DNA of 61,462 nucleotides. Origin: Streptomyces sp. AC555_RSS877. Its GTDB lineage: Bacteria > Actinomycetota > Actinomycetes > Streptomycetales > Streptomycetaceae. This document shows, piece after piece, positions 33,330-41,972 of this stretch; the first letter of the stretch is position 1; each line of letters begins with the position of its first letter. A program made the position numbers and the translations under genes. The DNA lies in contig NZ_JAGMUK010000053.1 in assembly GCF_019049245.1 (NCBI RefSeq), positions 117,303 to 178,764 of the forward strand, read 5' to 3'. The notes under the pieces were generated by a model, which was not told the DNA's origin, did not search any database, and worked only from the letters and a program-made list of their open reading frames with translations.

Positions 33330-34130
33330 ATGCGACAGGTCACCCGCAAAGGCCTGATGACCATGGCCGCCGCCACCGGCGTGATCGCCGCGACCGGTGG
33401 CGCGGCACACGCGGACTCGGCCGCGAGCGGATCGGGCGCGAACTCGCCCGGCGTACTGTCGGGCAACTCGGTGCAGGCGCCGGTGTACGCGCCGGTGAAC
33501 GTCTGCGGCAACACGGTCAACGTCATCGGGCTCCTCAACCCGGCGATGGGCAACAAGTGTGTCAACACCGGCGTCAAGAGCGGCGGCGGCAGCGGCTCGT
33601 CCGGTGGGTACAGCGGGCACGGCGGACAGGCGGGCGGGGACAACGGCGGTTCGCCCGGTGTCGGCTCCGGCAACCACGTCGAGGTGCCGATCGACGCACC
33701 GGTGAACGTTTGCGACAACAGCGTCGACGTCATCGGGATCGGCAACCCCACCACGGGCAACGACTGCGGGAACGGGGGCGGTTCCGGCGGCACCGTGCCG
33801 TCGGGGAGCGGTCAGGAGACTCCGCCCGGCGGCACCGTGCCGTCGGGGAGCGGTCAGGAGACTCCGCCCGGCGGCCCCGAGCAGCCGGGCAACCCGGTGG
33901 AGCAGGGTCGCCCCGGCGCCCCGAACACGCCGCCCGCCTCGGGCGACGAGACACCGGGCGGCTCCTCGCGCGCCAACCAGCCCGGGGCGCAGTCCCTCAC
34001 CCAGCCGCGAGCCGCCGCACAGCTCGCGCACACCGGCAGTGAGCTGCCGATGGGCCTCGCGCTCCCCGTGGGCGCGGGGGCGCTGCTGGCGGGCGCGCTG
34101 CTCTACCGCAAGGGGCGCGCCTCGGCATAA
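33330..34130 (+). CDS. chpC: Long, sortase-anchored chaplin (ChpC-type)
   Basis: A 266-residue wall-anchored chaplin. A signal peptide occupies about residues 1-28. Two chaplin domains follow (NSPGVLSGNSVQAP... and GVGSGNHVEVPIDAP...), each with paired cysteines, then a Gly/Pro/Ser/Glu-rich stalk. The C-terminus has the sortase motif LAHTG, a hydrophobic segment and a basic tail (YRKGRASA). Class E sortases anchor such chaplins to the wall. The stalk holds two identical 14-residue repeats. The start at 33330 is chosen because the upstream 16 codons lack signal-peptide character. Confidence 0.94.
   Translation: MRQVTRKGLMTMAAATGVIAATGGAAHADSAASGSGANSPGVLSGNSVQAPVYAPVNVCGNTVNVIGLLNPAMGNKCVNTGVKSGGGSGSSGGYSGHGGQAGGDNGGSPGVGSGNHVEVPIDAPVNVCDNSVDVIGIGNPTTGNDCGNGGGSGGTVPSGSGQETPPGGTVPSGSGQETPPGGPEQPGNPVEQGRPGAPNTPPASGDETPGGSSRANQPGAQSLTQPRAAAQLAHTGSELPMGLALPVGAGALLAGALLYRKGRASA
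33786..33869 (+). repeat. Two perfect 42-bp tandem repeats in the chpC stalk
   Basis: Units 33786-33827 and 33828-33869 are identical, each encoding GGTVPSGSGQETPP. The lack of synonymous differences points to recent duplication. Copy number could vary between strains. Confidence 0.9.
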
Positions 34131-34183
34131 CCCTGGGGCAGCGGGGATTCACAGCACCACGAAATCCCCCGGCGTGGCGGACG

Positions 34184-34218
34184 ACGGAGCGGGCCCGGTG
34201 TCGGTGGGCCCGCTCCGT
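34184..34218 (+). terminator. Terminator of chpC
   Basis: 13-bp perfect arms ACGGAGCGGGCCC (34184-34196) and its complement (34206-34218), followed by TTT. Lies 54 bases past the chpC stop and just before the convergent small gene's stop. Confidence 0.75.
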
Positions 34219-34233
34219 TTCCGTCGCCTCAGA

Positions 34234-34422
34234 TCACCACGTGGCGCGGACCTGGCGGATGATCCGCCGGCGCAGCCGCACCCTGCGGCTGCCGTCGCGC
34301 AGCAGGCTCAGGCGGTCCAACTCCCAGTGTCCGTACTCGGCATGGTCCGTCAGCAGACGTGTGGCGTCTTTGCGGGAGACCCCGCGCGGTACGTACACGT
34401 CGACAAATTCGTATTCCGGCAT
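34234..34422 (-). CDS. Conserved small protein, DUF5703 type
   Basis: A 62-residue basic protein starting MPEYEFVDVYVPRGVSRKDATRLLTDHAEYGHWELDRL. This is a conserved actinobacterial small protein of unknown function. No signal peptide. It is divergent from the acidic protein at 34470 with only 47 bases between starts. Confidence 0.8.
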   Translation of the reverse strand: MPEYEFVDVYVPRGVSRKDATRLLTDHAEYGHWELDRLSLLRDGSRRVRLRRRIIRQVRATW

Positions 34423-34469
34423 CGCATCTATTGTGCGGTCTGGGGTCCGGTACGGATAGCGTCTGCACT

Positions 34470-35204
34470 ATGTCTGATGCTGCGCAGCCCACCGCTGCCG
34501 AGGTACGCGCCGCCGCCGAGGCGGTCAAGACCGCGCTCGACCGCCACCTGGCCGCGGTCGAACGCCGGTCGGGTGAGGACGACCCGGCTGTCTACGAGGC
34601 GTTCAACGAGCTGGCCGCGGCCGCGGAGGCGTACGACGAGCTGCTCTACGACCGTTACGACGAGGTCACGCCCTTCGAGATCCCCGGCGCGGACGACTCG
34701 CTGCCGCCGTACATCGGTCCGGAGGAGCCGAACGCCCTCAGCGTGCTGATCCGCCGCGACTACACCGTGGCGGAGCCCCAGCGGCTGCTGGCGCAGGCCG
34801 AGCGGGTCGAGGCGGCGGACTACGACGAGAGCGGGGAAGCCTCCGGCACGGTGCACGGGGCGCTCGGCATCCTGTTCGGCGAGTTCGAGGCGGACGAGAT
34901 CGCCTCCCGGCACAAGGACTTCGGCCTGGAGGAGGGCGACTCCACGCTCTGGGTGACGGCGGCGGACGAGACGGCCGTGCCCGGCGAGTGGCTGGAGGCG
35001 CCGTTCGAGCAGGTCGACCCGCAGCGGGTGGTGTGCCGCTTCGACGTCAGCGCGGTCTTCGACGACGACGTGGACGACATCGATGACGAAGACGACGAGG
35101 ACGACGAGGACGACGGGGACGTGGAAGACGTCGCGGAGATCGACGAAGCGGCCGTGGACGGGGATCTGAAGCGGCTGGACGCGGATCGCCCAGCGGGCCG
35201 CTGA
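34470..35204 (+). CDS. Conserved actinobacterial hypothetical with acidic C-terminal tail
   Basis: A 244-residue protein. The first 190 residues are a folded, Glu/Ala-rich domain conserved in actinobacteria as far as I can recall, without a named function. Residues about 194-230 are an almost unbroken run of Asp and Glu (for example DDDVDDIDDEDDEDDEDDGD). Upstream, a TAGCGT hexamer (34457-34462) ends 7 bases before the ATG, so the message is probably leaderless. Such tails can mimic nucleic acid or bind basic proteins; no role can be assigned. Confidence 0.78.
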   Translation: MSDAAQPTAAEVRAAAEAVKTALDRHLAAVERRSGEDDPAVYEAFNELAAAAEAYDELLYDRYDEVTPFEIPGADDSLPPYIGPEEPNALSVLIRRDYTVAEPQRLLAQAERVEAADYDESGEASGTVHGALGILFGEFEADEIASRHKDFGLEEGDSTLWVTAADETAVPGEWLEAPFEQVDPQRVVCRFDVSAVFDDDVDDIDDEDDEDDEDDGDVEDVAEIDEAAVDGDLKRLDADRPAGR

Positions 35205-35232
35205 GCGCCCCCTCGCCGCGAGACCGTCCATG

Positions 35233-35280
35233 ACCACGGCGGCCGCGGAAGCCCGGCCGGGCTTCCGCGGCCGCCGTGGT
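35233..35280. terminator. Bidirectional terminator (48-bp perfect palindrome)
   Basis: 24-bp arms 35233-35256 and 35257-35280 are exact complements, giving a very stable hairpin between two converging genes. Confidence 0.8.
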
Positions 35281-35299
35281 CGTACCCCCGGGTGTGTGG

Positions 35300-37600
35300 T
35301 CAGCCGGCCGTCGGGATCTGCGGAGCGAGCAGCGCGGGCAGGCGGGTCGTGCGCGGCTTCGCCGGGATCTCCGCCACCGCACGGGCGAGTGCCTGGTCCG
35401 CGCCGTGGACCACGGACAGATGGCGGTCCCCCCGGCCGAACGCCGTGTAGACCCAGGGCCGGCTGAGGGCCTGCACGGCGTCGCCGGGCAGCACCACGAC
35501 CGCCGCGGGCCACCGGGCGCCCACCGCTTGGTGCGCGGTCAGCGCCCACCCGTGCCGCACGGACTGCTCCACCCGCTCCTTCGGTACGACGACGGCCTCG
35601 CCGGCGCAGGACAGGTGCAGCCCCTCGGCGTCGGCCTTGACGACGTGGCCCGGCAGCGTACGGCCCGGCGCGGGGGAGTAGGCGATCCGGTCGCCCGGGT
35701 CGAAGCCGCCGAAACGGCCGGGTCCCGGGTTGAGCCGCTCCTTGAGAGCCGCGTTCAGCACGCGGGTGCCGACCGCGCCGCCGTGGCCCGGCGTGATCAC
35801 CTGCGTCTCCTCGGCGGGCACCCCGATCGCCCGGGGCACGGAGTCCGCGACGAGCTGCACGGTCCGGTGCACGGCCTCGCCCGCGTCCCGCACCGGCACG
35901 ATCACGACCTCCTTGCCGGGGGCCTCGACCTGGTTGAGCTCGCCGATGCCGACCCCGGAGACCAGCTCGCCCAGCGGGCCGGGGTCCGGGCGCCGGGAGG
36001 CGACCTGCGGGCAGATCCGCGCGGCCAGCAGATCCGCGAAGACCCGCCCGGGACCCACGGACCACAGCACCGCGGGGTCCCCGGCCAGCACCAGCCGGGA
36101 GCCGTCCGGCAGCGACTCGGTGAGCAGCGCCGCCGTCTCGACGTCCAGCTGCGGGGCGTCGAGCACCACGAGCAGGTCGAGGTCCAGCGCTCCCTCGGCG
36201 TCTCGGCCGGGCCCTTCGGCACCGGACAGCAACCCGGCGACGGTGGCGACGGCCACCTCGGGGGCGTCCGTGGCCCCGGCGCTCTGCGGTGCGTCGGCAC
36301 GGGCGGCCCGCGCCCCGAAACGGTCACGGCCGATCGGCCCGTGCGTGGCGGCCCAGGCGCGCAGCCCCAGCCCGCGAGCCGCGCTCAGCAGGGCCGCCGG
36401 TTCGGCCAGGGAGGCTTCGCCACCCGCATGGAGGACCAGACCGTGGCCCGCGACCGCCCGGATCAGCTCGGCGGCGGAACCCCCTGCCGAGGCGGCGGCC
36501 TGCTCCCAGTCCGCGGCCGAACCGTCCTCCTTCGGCACCGAGTTGATCAGCCGGGCCAGACCGTCGGCAAGGCTCTCCTCCGCGAGGGCGTACCGCTCCA
36601 GACCGACCAGGACACGCACCGGGCGCTCCTCGCCCTCCTCGCCGCCCTCGGCGTCGTCGTCCTGCTCGCGCCGGGGCGGTGCTCCGGGTTCGTCCAGGGC
36701 GTCCTGGAAGACCAGGGCCTCGCCCTCGGCAAGGGTGCTCTGGACGGCCGCGTCGGCATCCGGCACATTCCGCTGGGCCAGCGCGGCCGTGAGCGCCGGC
36801 ATCTCCAGGGCGGTGTGCCCGGCGAGGGCGGCCTGCTCCAGCAGCCAGACGGTGACCGCCCGGCCGCGGCGCTCGTCGTCCGGAGCGCAGTCCGCGCCGA
36901 GCAGGGCCCGCGCGAATCCGTCGGCCTGCTCGGGCCGCACGCTCGCGACCCGCAGCAACTGCCAGGGATCCGCCCGCAGTTGCTCGTCGGCCCCCTCTCC
37001 GAGGGCCGCGGCGACCTGCGCCGCCAGCGCGTCCGGTGCGCCGCCCTCGGTCAGTACCCGCCGCACGGACTCGACGGTCTCCGGGGCGGCAGTCGCGCTC
37101 CCCGGGGGTGTCGGCACGGGCTGCGGCCTCGACTCCGGGGCGGTGCGGCGCGGCGCGGGTGCGGGCTCGCTGAAGACGGCGGCCGCGGGCTTCTCGCCGC
37201 TCTCCACCGCCCGTACGGCCGCGAGGAGGTCGGCGGCCTTCCCGCTGAGCTTGGTCCCGGCGGCGATGGGCGACTTCTTCTCGGCCTTCCGCTGCTCGAT
37301 CCGCTCCCGCTCCAACCGCTGGGCGGCGAGCTCGGCCTCCGCCTCGGACAGCTTCTTCGCTTCTTCGGCGTCGTCGGCGGTCTCACCCCCGGCGGCGGCG
37401 CCGGTCTCCGCGGTCTCGCCGTCGGGGGTGTCGCCGGCCTTCGTGGTCTCGCCGTCCGGGGCGTCGCCGTCCTCCGCGACAGCGTCCTGCGCGACATCGG
37501 TCTCGACGCCTGTCTCGGGGGCGGCGCCCTCCGCCGCGGTGCCCGGCGTCCCCGGCTCGGCGTCCTCGGCGTGCTCAGCGGGCTCCGGCTCCGTGCTCAC
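35300..37600 (-). CDS. RecD-like helicase-family protein with degenerate ATPase motifs
   Basis: A 766-residue protein. Residues 1-90 are acidic and low-complexity; a helix-hairpin-helix-type region follows (LTEGGAPDALAAQVAAALG). The C-terminal half aligns by eye with RecD2: SRLVLAGDPAVLWSVGPGRVFADLL resembles motif III and WALTAHQAVGARWPAAVVVLP resembles the RecD motif normally reading TVHKSQG. Where Walker A should be there is GLVLHAGGEASLAEPAALL, with no GKT. Walker B is LLVVLDAPQLD instead of DEAS. ATP hydrolysis therefore looks lost. A DNA-damage-type promoter lies 79 bases upstream of the ATG. Confidence 0.78.
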   Translation of the reverse strand: MSTEPEPAEHAEDAEPGTPGTAAEGAAPETGVETDVAQDAVAEDGDAPDGETTKAGDTPDGETAETGAAAGGETADDAEEAKKLSEAEAELAAQRLERERIEQRKAEKKSPIAAGTKLSGKAADLLAAVRAVESGEKPAAAVFSEPAPAPRRTAPESRPQPVPTPPGSATAAPETVESVRRVLTEGGAPDALAAQVAAALGEGADEQLRADPWQLLRVASVRPEQADGFARALLGADCAPDDERRGRAVTVWLLEQAALAGHTALEMPALTAALAQRNVPDADAAVQSTLAEGEALVFQDALDEPGAPPRREQDDDAEGGEEGEERPVRVLVGLERYALAEESLADGLARLINSVPKEDGSAADWEQAAASAGGSAAELIRAVAGHGLVLHAGGEASLAEPAALLSAARGLGLRAWAATHGPIGRDRFGARAARADAPQSAGATDAPEVAVATVAGLLSGAEGPGRDAEGALDLDLLVVLDAPQLDVETAALLTESLPDGSRLVLAGDPAVLWSVGPGRVFADLLAARICPQVASRRPDPGPLGELVSGVGIGELNQVEAPGKEVVIVPVRDAGEAVHRTVQLVADSVPRAIGVPAEETQVITPGHGGAVGTRVLNAALKERLNPGPGRFGGFDPGDRIAYSPAPGRTLPGHVVKADAEGLHLSCAGEAVVVPKERVEQSVRHGWALTAHQAVGARWPAAVVVLPGDAVQALSRPWVYTAFGRGDRHLSVVHGADQALARAVAEIPAKPRTTRLPALLAPQIPTAG

Positions 37601-38580
37601 AGCGTGCTCCAGTCGTGATCGGGATAGCGGTGCACGGGCGCCGACACGTCGTCGAGCGCCCGGCAGATCTCGTCAGGAAGACTAAGGGCCTCCACTGACA
37701 ATGCCGCCGTGAGCTGCTGCGCGTTGCGCGCGCCGACGATCGGCGCGGCCACGCCCGGCCGGTCGCGCACCCACGCGAGGGCGACCTGTATCGGCGTCAC
37801 CGCGAGCCCGTCCGCCGCCGTCGTCACGGCGTCCACGATGCGCGTCGCCGTGTCGTCGAGGTACGGCGCGACGAACGGCGCCAGATGCTCCGAGGCGCCC
37901 CGCGAGTCGGCCGGTGTGGCGTTCCGGTACTTGCCGGTGAGCACACCGCGGCCGAGCGGGGACGAGGGAAGCATGCCGATGCCCAGATCCAGGGCGGCCG
38001 GCAGCACCTCGCGCTCGACGCCGCGCTGCAGCAGCGAGTACTCCAGCTGTGTGCTCGCCAGCCGGGTCCGCGTGCCCGGCGCGGCGATCTGCCAGGTCGC
38101 GGCCTTGGCGAGCTGCCACCCGCAGAAGTTGGAGACCCCGGCATAGCGGGCTCGTCCACTGCTGACCGCGAGGTCCAGCGCCTGCAGCGTCTCCTCCAGC
38201 GGGGTGTCGGGGTCGAAGGCGTGGATGTGCCACACGTCGACGTAGTCCGTGCCGAGCCGGGCCAGCGAGGCGTCCAGCGCGGAGAGCAGATGGCCGCGCG
38301 AGCCGTCGAACCGGCGGTCGGGGTCCGGAACGCTGCCGGCCTTGGTCGAGATGACCAGATCCCGGCGCGGCACGAGGCCTTCGATGAGACGTCCGAGCAG
38401 GTATTCGGCCTCCCCGTCGCCGTACACGTCCGCCGTGTCGACGAGGCTCCCGCCGGCTTCCCAGAACGTCTTCAAGAGGTCCGCGGCGTCGTGCTCATCG
38501 GTGTCCCGACCCCAGGTGAGGGTGCCGAGCCCGATGCGGGACACACGCAGGCCGGTGCGGCCGAGATGCCTCTGCTCCAT
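37597..38580 (-). CDS. Aldo/keto reductase
   Basis: A 327-residue NADPH-dependent oxidoreductase with a TIM barrel. The catalytic tetrad is visible: Asp and Tyr in DTADVYGDGEAE, Lys in VISTKAG and His in DVWHIHAFD. The cofactor-end motif is VAAPIVGARNAQQL. Substrate unknown. Its TGA overlaps the ATG of the RecD-like gene (ATGA), so the two can be co-transcribed. The RecD-like gene also seems to have its own internal promoter. Confidence 0.9.
   Translation of the reverse strand: MEQRHLGRTGLRVSRIGLGTLTWGRDTDEHDAADLLKTFWEAGGSLVDTADVYGDGEAEYLLGRLIEGLVPRRDLVISTKAGSVPDPDRRFDGSRGHLLSALDASLARLGTDYVDVWHIHAFDPDTPLEETLQALDLAVSSGRARYAGVSNFCGWQLAKAATWQIAAPGTRTRLASTQLEYSLLQRGVEREVLPAALDLGIGMLPSSPLGRGVLTGKYRNATPADSRGASEHLAPFVAPYLDDTATRIVDAVTTAADGLAVTPIQVALAWVRDRPGVAAPIVGARNAQQLTAALSVEALSLPDEICRALDDVSAPVHRYPDHDWSTL
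37679..37701 (-). promoter_or_regulatory. RecA-NDp/PafBC-type DNA-damage promoter inside the AKR gene
   Basis: On the - strand: TTGTCAGTG (37701-37693), exactly 8 bases, then TAGTCT (37684-37679). This fits the TTGTCRGTG-N8-TAnnnT pattern of the RecA-independent damage response in actinobacteria. Transcription would begin near 37672, giving about 70 bases of leader before the RecD-like ATG. Confidence 0.6.
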
Positions 38581-38776
38581 GGACGCCGAGATTACTGGCC
38601 AGAACCTGTCAGATGGGTGCCTGCGGATAACCAGTTTCCGCCGATGCGGCCGGGGGCGGTGCCGGGCGGCGGACCGGACGGCCGAAGCGGCGGCCGGGTC
38701 CTCGCCGTACCCGAACCCCCACCCCCGCGCTAAGGTCTGCGGACAAGGACGTTACTGATCGGTAAGGGGATTCGGC

Positions 38777-39832
38777 ATGCAGCTCGGGATCAACCTCGGC
38801 TACTGGGGTGCCGGCATGGACGCGGACAATCTGGCCGTCGCCCAGGAGGCCGACCGGCTCGGGTACGCGGTCTGCTGGGCCGCCGAGGCCTACGGCTCCG
38901 ACGCGGCCACCGTGCTCACCTGGGTCGCCGCCCAGACCGAGCGCATCGACGTCGGCTCGGCCATCTTCCAGATCCCGGCCCGGCAGCCGGCGATGACCGC
39001 GATGACCGCCGCCACCCTCGACTCGCTCTCCGGCGGCCGCTTCCGCCTCGGTCTCGGCGTCTCGGGTCCGCAGGTCTCCGAGGGCTGGTACGGCGTCAAG
39101 TTCGACAAGCCGCTGTCCCGCACCCGCGAGTACGTCGAGATCGTGCGGAAGGCGATGACCCGCGAGCGGCTGTCGTTCGAGGGCGAGCACTGGACGCTGC
39201 CGCTGCCCGGCGGCCCCGGCAAGCCCATCAAGCTCACCGTGCACCCCGAGCGCGAGCACATCCCGCTGTACATCGCCGCCATCGGCCCGAAGAACCTCGA
39301 ACAGACCGGTGAGATCGCGGACGGCGCACTGCTGATCTTCCCCTCGGCCGACCACCTCGAGGACACCGCGATCACGTACCTGCGCGCGGGACGCGAGAAG
39401 GCGGGCAAGACCCTCGACGGCTTCGACGTGTGCCCGACCCTGCCCCTCGCGGTCGGCGACGACAAGGACGTGGCCGCGCTCGCCGACACCTTCCGCCCGT
39501 ACACCGCGCTGTACGTCGGCGGCATGGGCAGCAGCAAGCAGAACTTCTACAACCAGCTCGCCCGCCGCATGGGCTACGAGAAGGAAGCCGCCGAGATCCA
39601 GGACAAGTACCTGTCCGGCGACAAGCAGGGCGCGGCCGCCGCCGTACCGCACGAGCTGATCGACAAGACGACCCTGCTGGGTTCGGTCGACCGGATCGCG
39701 GACCGGATGAAGGCGTACGCGGCGGTCGGGGTCACGACCCTGAGCCTCGCTCCCGCGGGCTTCACGCTCGACGAGCGGCTCGCCTCGCTCCGCGCCGGCG
39801 CGGAGGCCATGGAGCGCGCGGGACTCGCGTAG
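38777..39832 (+). CDS. LLM class F420-dependent oxidoreductase
   Basis: A 351-residue luciferase-like monooxygenase-fold protein. MQLGINLGYWGAGMDADNLAVAQEADRLGYAVCW, GSAIFQIPARQPAMTAMTAATLD and RFRLGLGVSGPQVSEGW are standard for the F420-dependent branch (LLM_F420), as in methylenetetrahydromethanopterin-reductase-like enzymes. Substrate unknown. A TAAGGGGA site precedes the ATG. It is transcribed away from the aldo/keto reductase. Confidence 0.88.
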   Translation: MQLGINLGYWGAGMDADNLAVAQEADRLGYAVCWAAEAYGSDAATVLTWVAAQTERIDVGSAIFQIPARQPAMTAMTAATLDSLSGGRFRLGLGVSGPQVSEGWYGVKFDKPLSRTREYVEIVRKAMTRERLSFEGEHWTLPLPGGPGKPIKLTVHPEREHIPLYIAAIGPKNLEQTGEIADGALLIFPSADHLEDTAITYLRAGREKAGKTLDGFDVCPTLPLAVGDDKDVAALADTFRPYTALYVGGMGSSKQNFYNQLARRMGYEKEAAEIQDKYLSGDKQGAAAAVPHELIDKTTLLGSVDRIADRMKAYAAVGVTTLSLAPAGFTLDERLASLRAGAEAMERAGLA

Positions 39833-39861
39833 CACCTGGTTCAACCGCCGGAGGTCTACAG

Positions 39862-39902
39862 CGGCCGTGGTGGGGGCTCGGGGGTCTTCCCCGCCACGGC
39901 CG
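39862..39902 (+). terminator. Terminator of the LLM oxidoreductase gene
   Basis: Arms 39862-39875 and 39889-39902 (CGGCCGTGG.GGGG with its complement, one mismatch) form a long hairpin 29 bases after the stop. Confidence 0.7.
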
Positions 39903-40067
39903 TCATGCAGCACAACGCGCCCGGGCCCGCGTGGTTACGCCCTGAAGCGACCCCGAGGGTCCTCCTTTTGGCGGAGTTGTCCGACACAGCTGTTGCAACA
40001 CCCCTCTCACCGCATTTGACTCGTTCTTTGCGGACCCTGCGGAGAGTCCTGCAGAGAGGTGCTGACG

Positions 40068-40856
40068 ATGCTTTCGGCCAAGAGTCTGTTCCAGGAGATC
40101 ATCGACAACGACGAGTCCTTCCGCCTGTTCTGCTCCATCGCGGCCAGCGGGGAGACGCAGGGCGGCTGGGAGAACGCCCGCATCGCCGCGCTCGTCCCCG
40201 CGAGCGAACGGGACATGGCCCCCAAGATCACCCGGCACGGAGCGGACGAGGACAAGCACGGGCGGATCTTCAACGCCCTCCTGAAGAAGCGTGCTCTGGA
40301 GCCCGTCCCCGTGCCGCCCGAGACCGACTACACGGCCCTCCTGGAGAAGCACGGCATCGGGCTCGCCCACGAGAAGCTGAAGGGCGACCAGCCGCTCACG
40401 GTGGCGGACATCGTCACCTACCTGGCGCACAGCCGGGTCACGGAGCAGCGGGCCGCCGACCAGATGGTGATGCTGCGCAAGCACTTCGCGGACGACCCCC
40501 TGGTCGGCAAGGCGGTCCGGATGATCTCCAACGACGAGGACAACCACCTCGCGTACACCCACGAGGAGCTGCTGCGCTTCGCGGCCGCCGGGCACGGACG
40601 GCTCATCCAGCGCACGCTGCGCGACTGCGCGCTCGCCGAGATCGGCATCTACCGGGACGTCAGCCTGGCCGTCATGGCCCACATGGGCCGCATCCTGGGC
40701 TGGCCGAAGGCGAAGTCGGCGATGCTCGCGGCCGGCATCCACGCGATGTACGCGTACGAGCGCCTGGCGGGCTGGCGCCGGATGGTGTCCCTGAAGATGC
40801 CGGAACGCCGGGACGCCCTCGGAGGCCCGGCGAGCGCGGCCCCCGAGTTCGCCTGA
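40068..40856 (+). CDS. Ferritin-like domain protein (putative di-iron)
   Basis: A 262-residue all-helical protein. Candidate iron ligands sit in ADEDKHGRIFNALL and SNDEDNHLAYTHEEL, the E..H pattern of ferritin-like di-iron proteins. The last helix region contains MAHMGRILGWPKAKSAML. It has no signal peptide. The ATG at 40068 follows GAGAGGTG; a GTG at 40059 is possible. Function unknown; oxygenase or oxidase activity is possible for this fold. Confidence 0.8.
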   Translation: MLSAKSLFQEIIDNDESFRLFCSIAASGETQGGWENARIAALVPASERDMAPKITRHGADEDKHGRIFNALLKKRALEPVPVPPETDYTALLEKHGIGLAHEKLKGDQPLTVADIVTYLAHSRVTEQRAADQMVMLRKHFADDPLVGKAVRMISNDEDNHLAYTHEELLRFAAAGHGRLIQRTLRDCALAEIGIYRDVSLAVMAHMGRILGWPKAKSAMLAAGIHAMYAYERLAGWRRMVSLKMPERRDALGGPASAAPEFA

Positions 40857-40914
40857 ACCAGGAACCGTCCGCGGCCTCCACCCGCGACCGGACCCCCGGC
40901 TGCATCCACCCCGG

Positions 40915-41910
40915 CTACATCCACCCCCGGCTCTTGAACAGCCGGTACAGCAGCACCTCCAGGGCGACCATCAGCACGATCACCGCCGGATACGCCCACT
41001 CCCAGCGCAGCTCGGGCATGTGCTCGAAGTTCATGCCGTAGATCCCCGCGATCATCGTGGGGATCGCGGCCATGGCCGCCCACGCGGAGATCTTCCGCAT
41101 GTCGTCGTTCTGCCGGACGCTCATCTGCGCCAGATGCGCGGACAGGACGTCCGAGACCAGCCGGTCCAGGCCCTCCACGGACTCGTTCACGCGCGTGAGG
41201 TGGTCGTTGACGTCCCGGAAGAAGGGCCGCGCCGTGTCGTCCACGAAGGGCACGGCCCCGCCGAACTGCCCCACGCCCGCCAGGCGGGTCAGCGGCAGGG
41301 CGAGCGGGCCGGTCGCCCGGCGGAACTCCAGGATCTGCCGCTTGAAGGTGTAGATCCGGGACGCGGTGTGGCGCGAGCCGCCGCCGTCCGGCGAGAACAC
41401 CTCCGTCTCCAGCTCCTCCAGGTCGGTCTGCAATTCGGTCGCCACGTCCAGGTAGTGGTCGACGACGGCGTCGGCGACCGCGTACAGCACGGCGGTGGGG
41501 CCTTTGCCGAGCAATTCGGGCTCCTGCTCCATACGCTGCCGTACGGCGCCCAGCGGGGAGCCCTCGCCGTGGCGCACCGTCACCACGAACGAGTCGCCGA
41601 GGAAGAGCATGACCTCGCCGGTGGAGACGGCGTCGCTCTGCGGCTCGTACACGACCGGCTTGAGGACCGCGAACAGCGAGTCGTCGTAGACCTCCAGCTT
41701 GGGCCGCTGGTGGGCCTTCAGGGCGTCCTCGACCGCCAGCGGGTGCAGGCCGAACTCCCGGGTGACGTGGTCGAACTCCTTCTCGGACGGCTCGTGCAGC
41801 CCGATCCAGACGAATCCGTGGGCCGCCCGGGCCTCGGCGAGCGCGTCGGAAAGATCCTCGGGGCCTTTCGACCGGTGTCCGTCGCGGTAGATGGCACAGT
41901 CGACGATCAC
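40915..41910 (-). CDS. CorA family Mg2+/Co2+ transporter
   Basis: About 331 residues. The C-terminal signature GIYGMNFEHMPEL between two membrane helices identifies CorA. The long N-terminal cytoplasmic funnel contains HPLAVEDALKAHQRPKLEVYDD. CorA pentamers import Mg2+ down the membrane potential. A GTG at 41910 behind GGGGAA is my chosen start; a GTG at 41934 is the alternative, adding eight residues. It is divergent from the phosphatase gene with 62 bases between. Confidence 0.9.
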   Translation of the reverse strand: MIVDCAIYRDGHRSKGPEDLSDALAEARAAHGFVWIGLHEPSEKEFDHVTREFGLHPLAVEDALKAHQRPKLEVYDDSLFAVLKPVVYEPQSDAVSTGEVMLFLGDSFVVTVRHGEGSPLGAVRQRMEQEPELLGKGPTAVLYAVADAVVDHYLDVATELQTDLEELETEVFSPDGGGSRHTASRIYTFKRQILEFRRATGPLALPLTRLAGVGQFGGAVPFVDDTARPFFRDVNDHLTRVNESVEGLDRLVSDVLSAHLAQMSVRQNDDMRKISAWAAMAAIPTMIAGIYGMNFEHMPELRWEWAYPAVIVLMVALEVLLYRLFKSRGWM

Positions 41911-41972
41911 TGAGTGTGTTCCCCTGTCCTCCACGGGCCGCCACGTTCGGGCGTGCGCCTACTCTGGGCCGC

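Noticed and set aside
34428..36065. 545-codon frame on - overlapping the acidic hypothetical and the RecD-like gene
   Set aside because: It crosses a terminator palindrome and two better-supported genes in other frames; composition is Arg/Gly-rich shadow.
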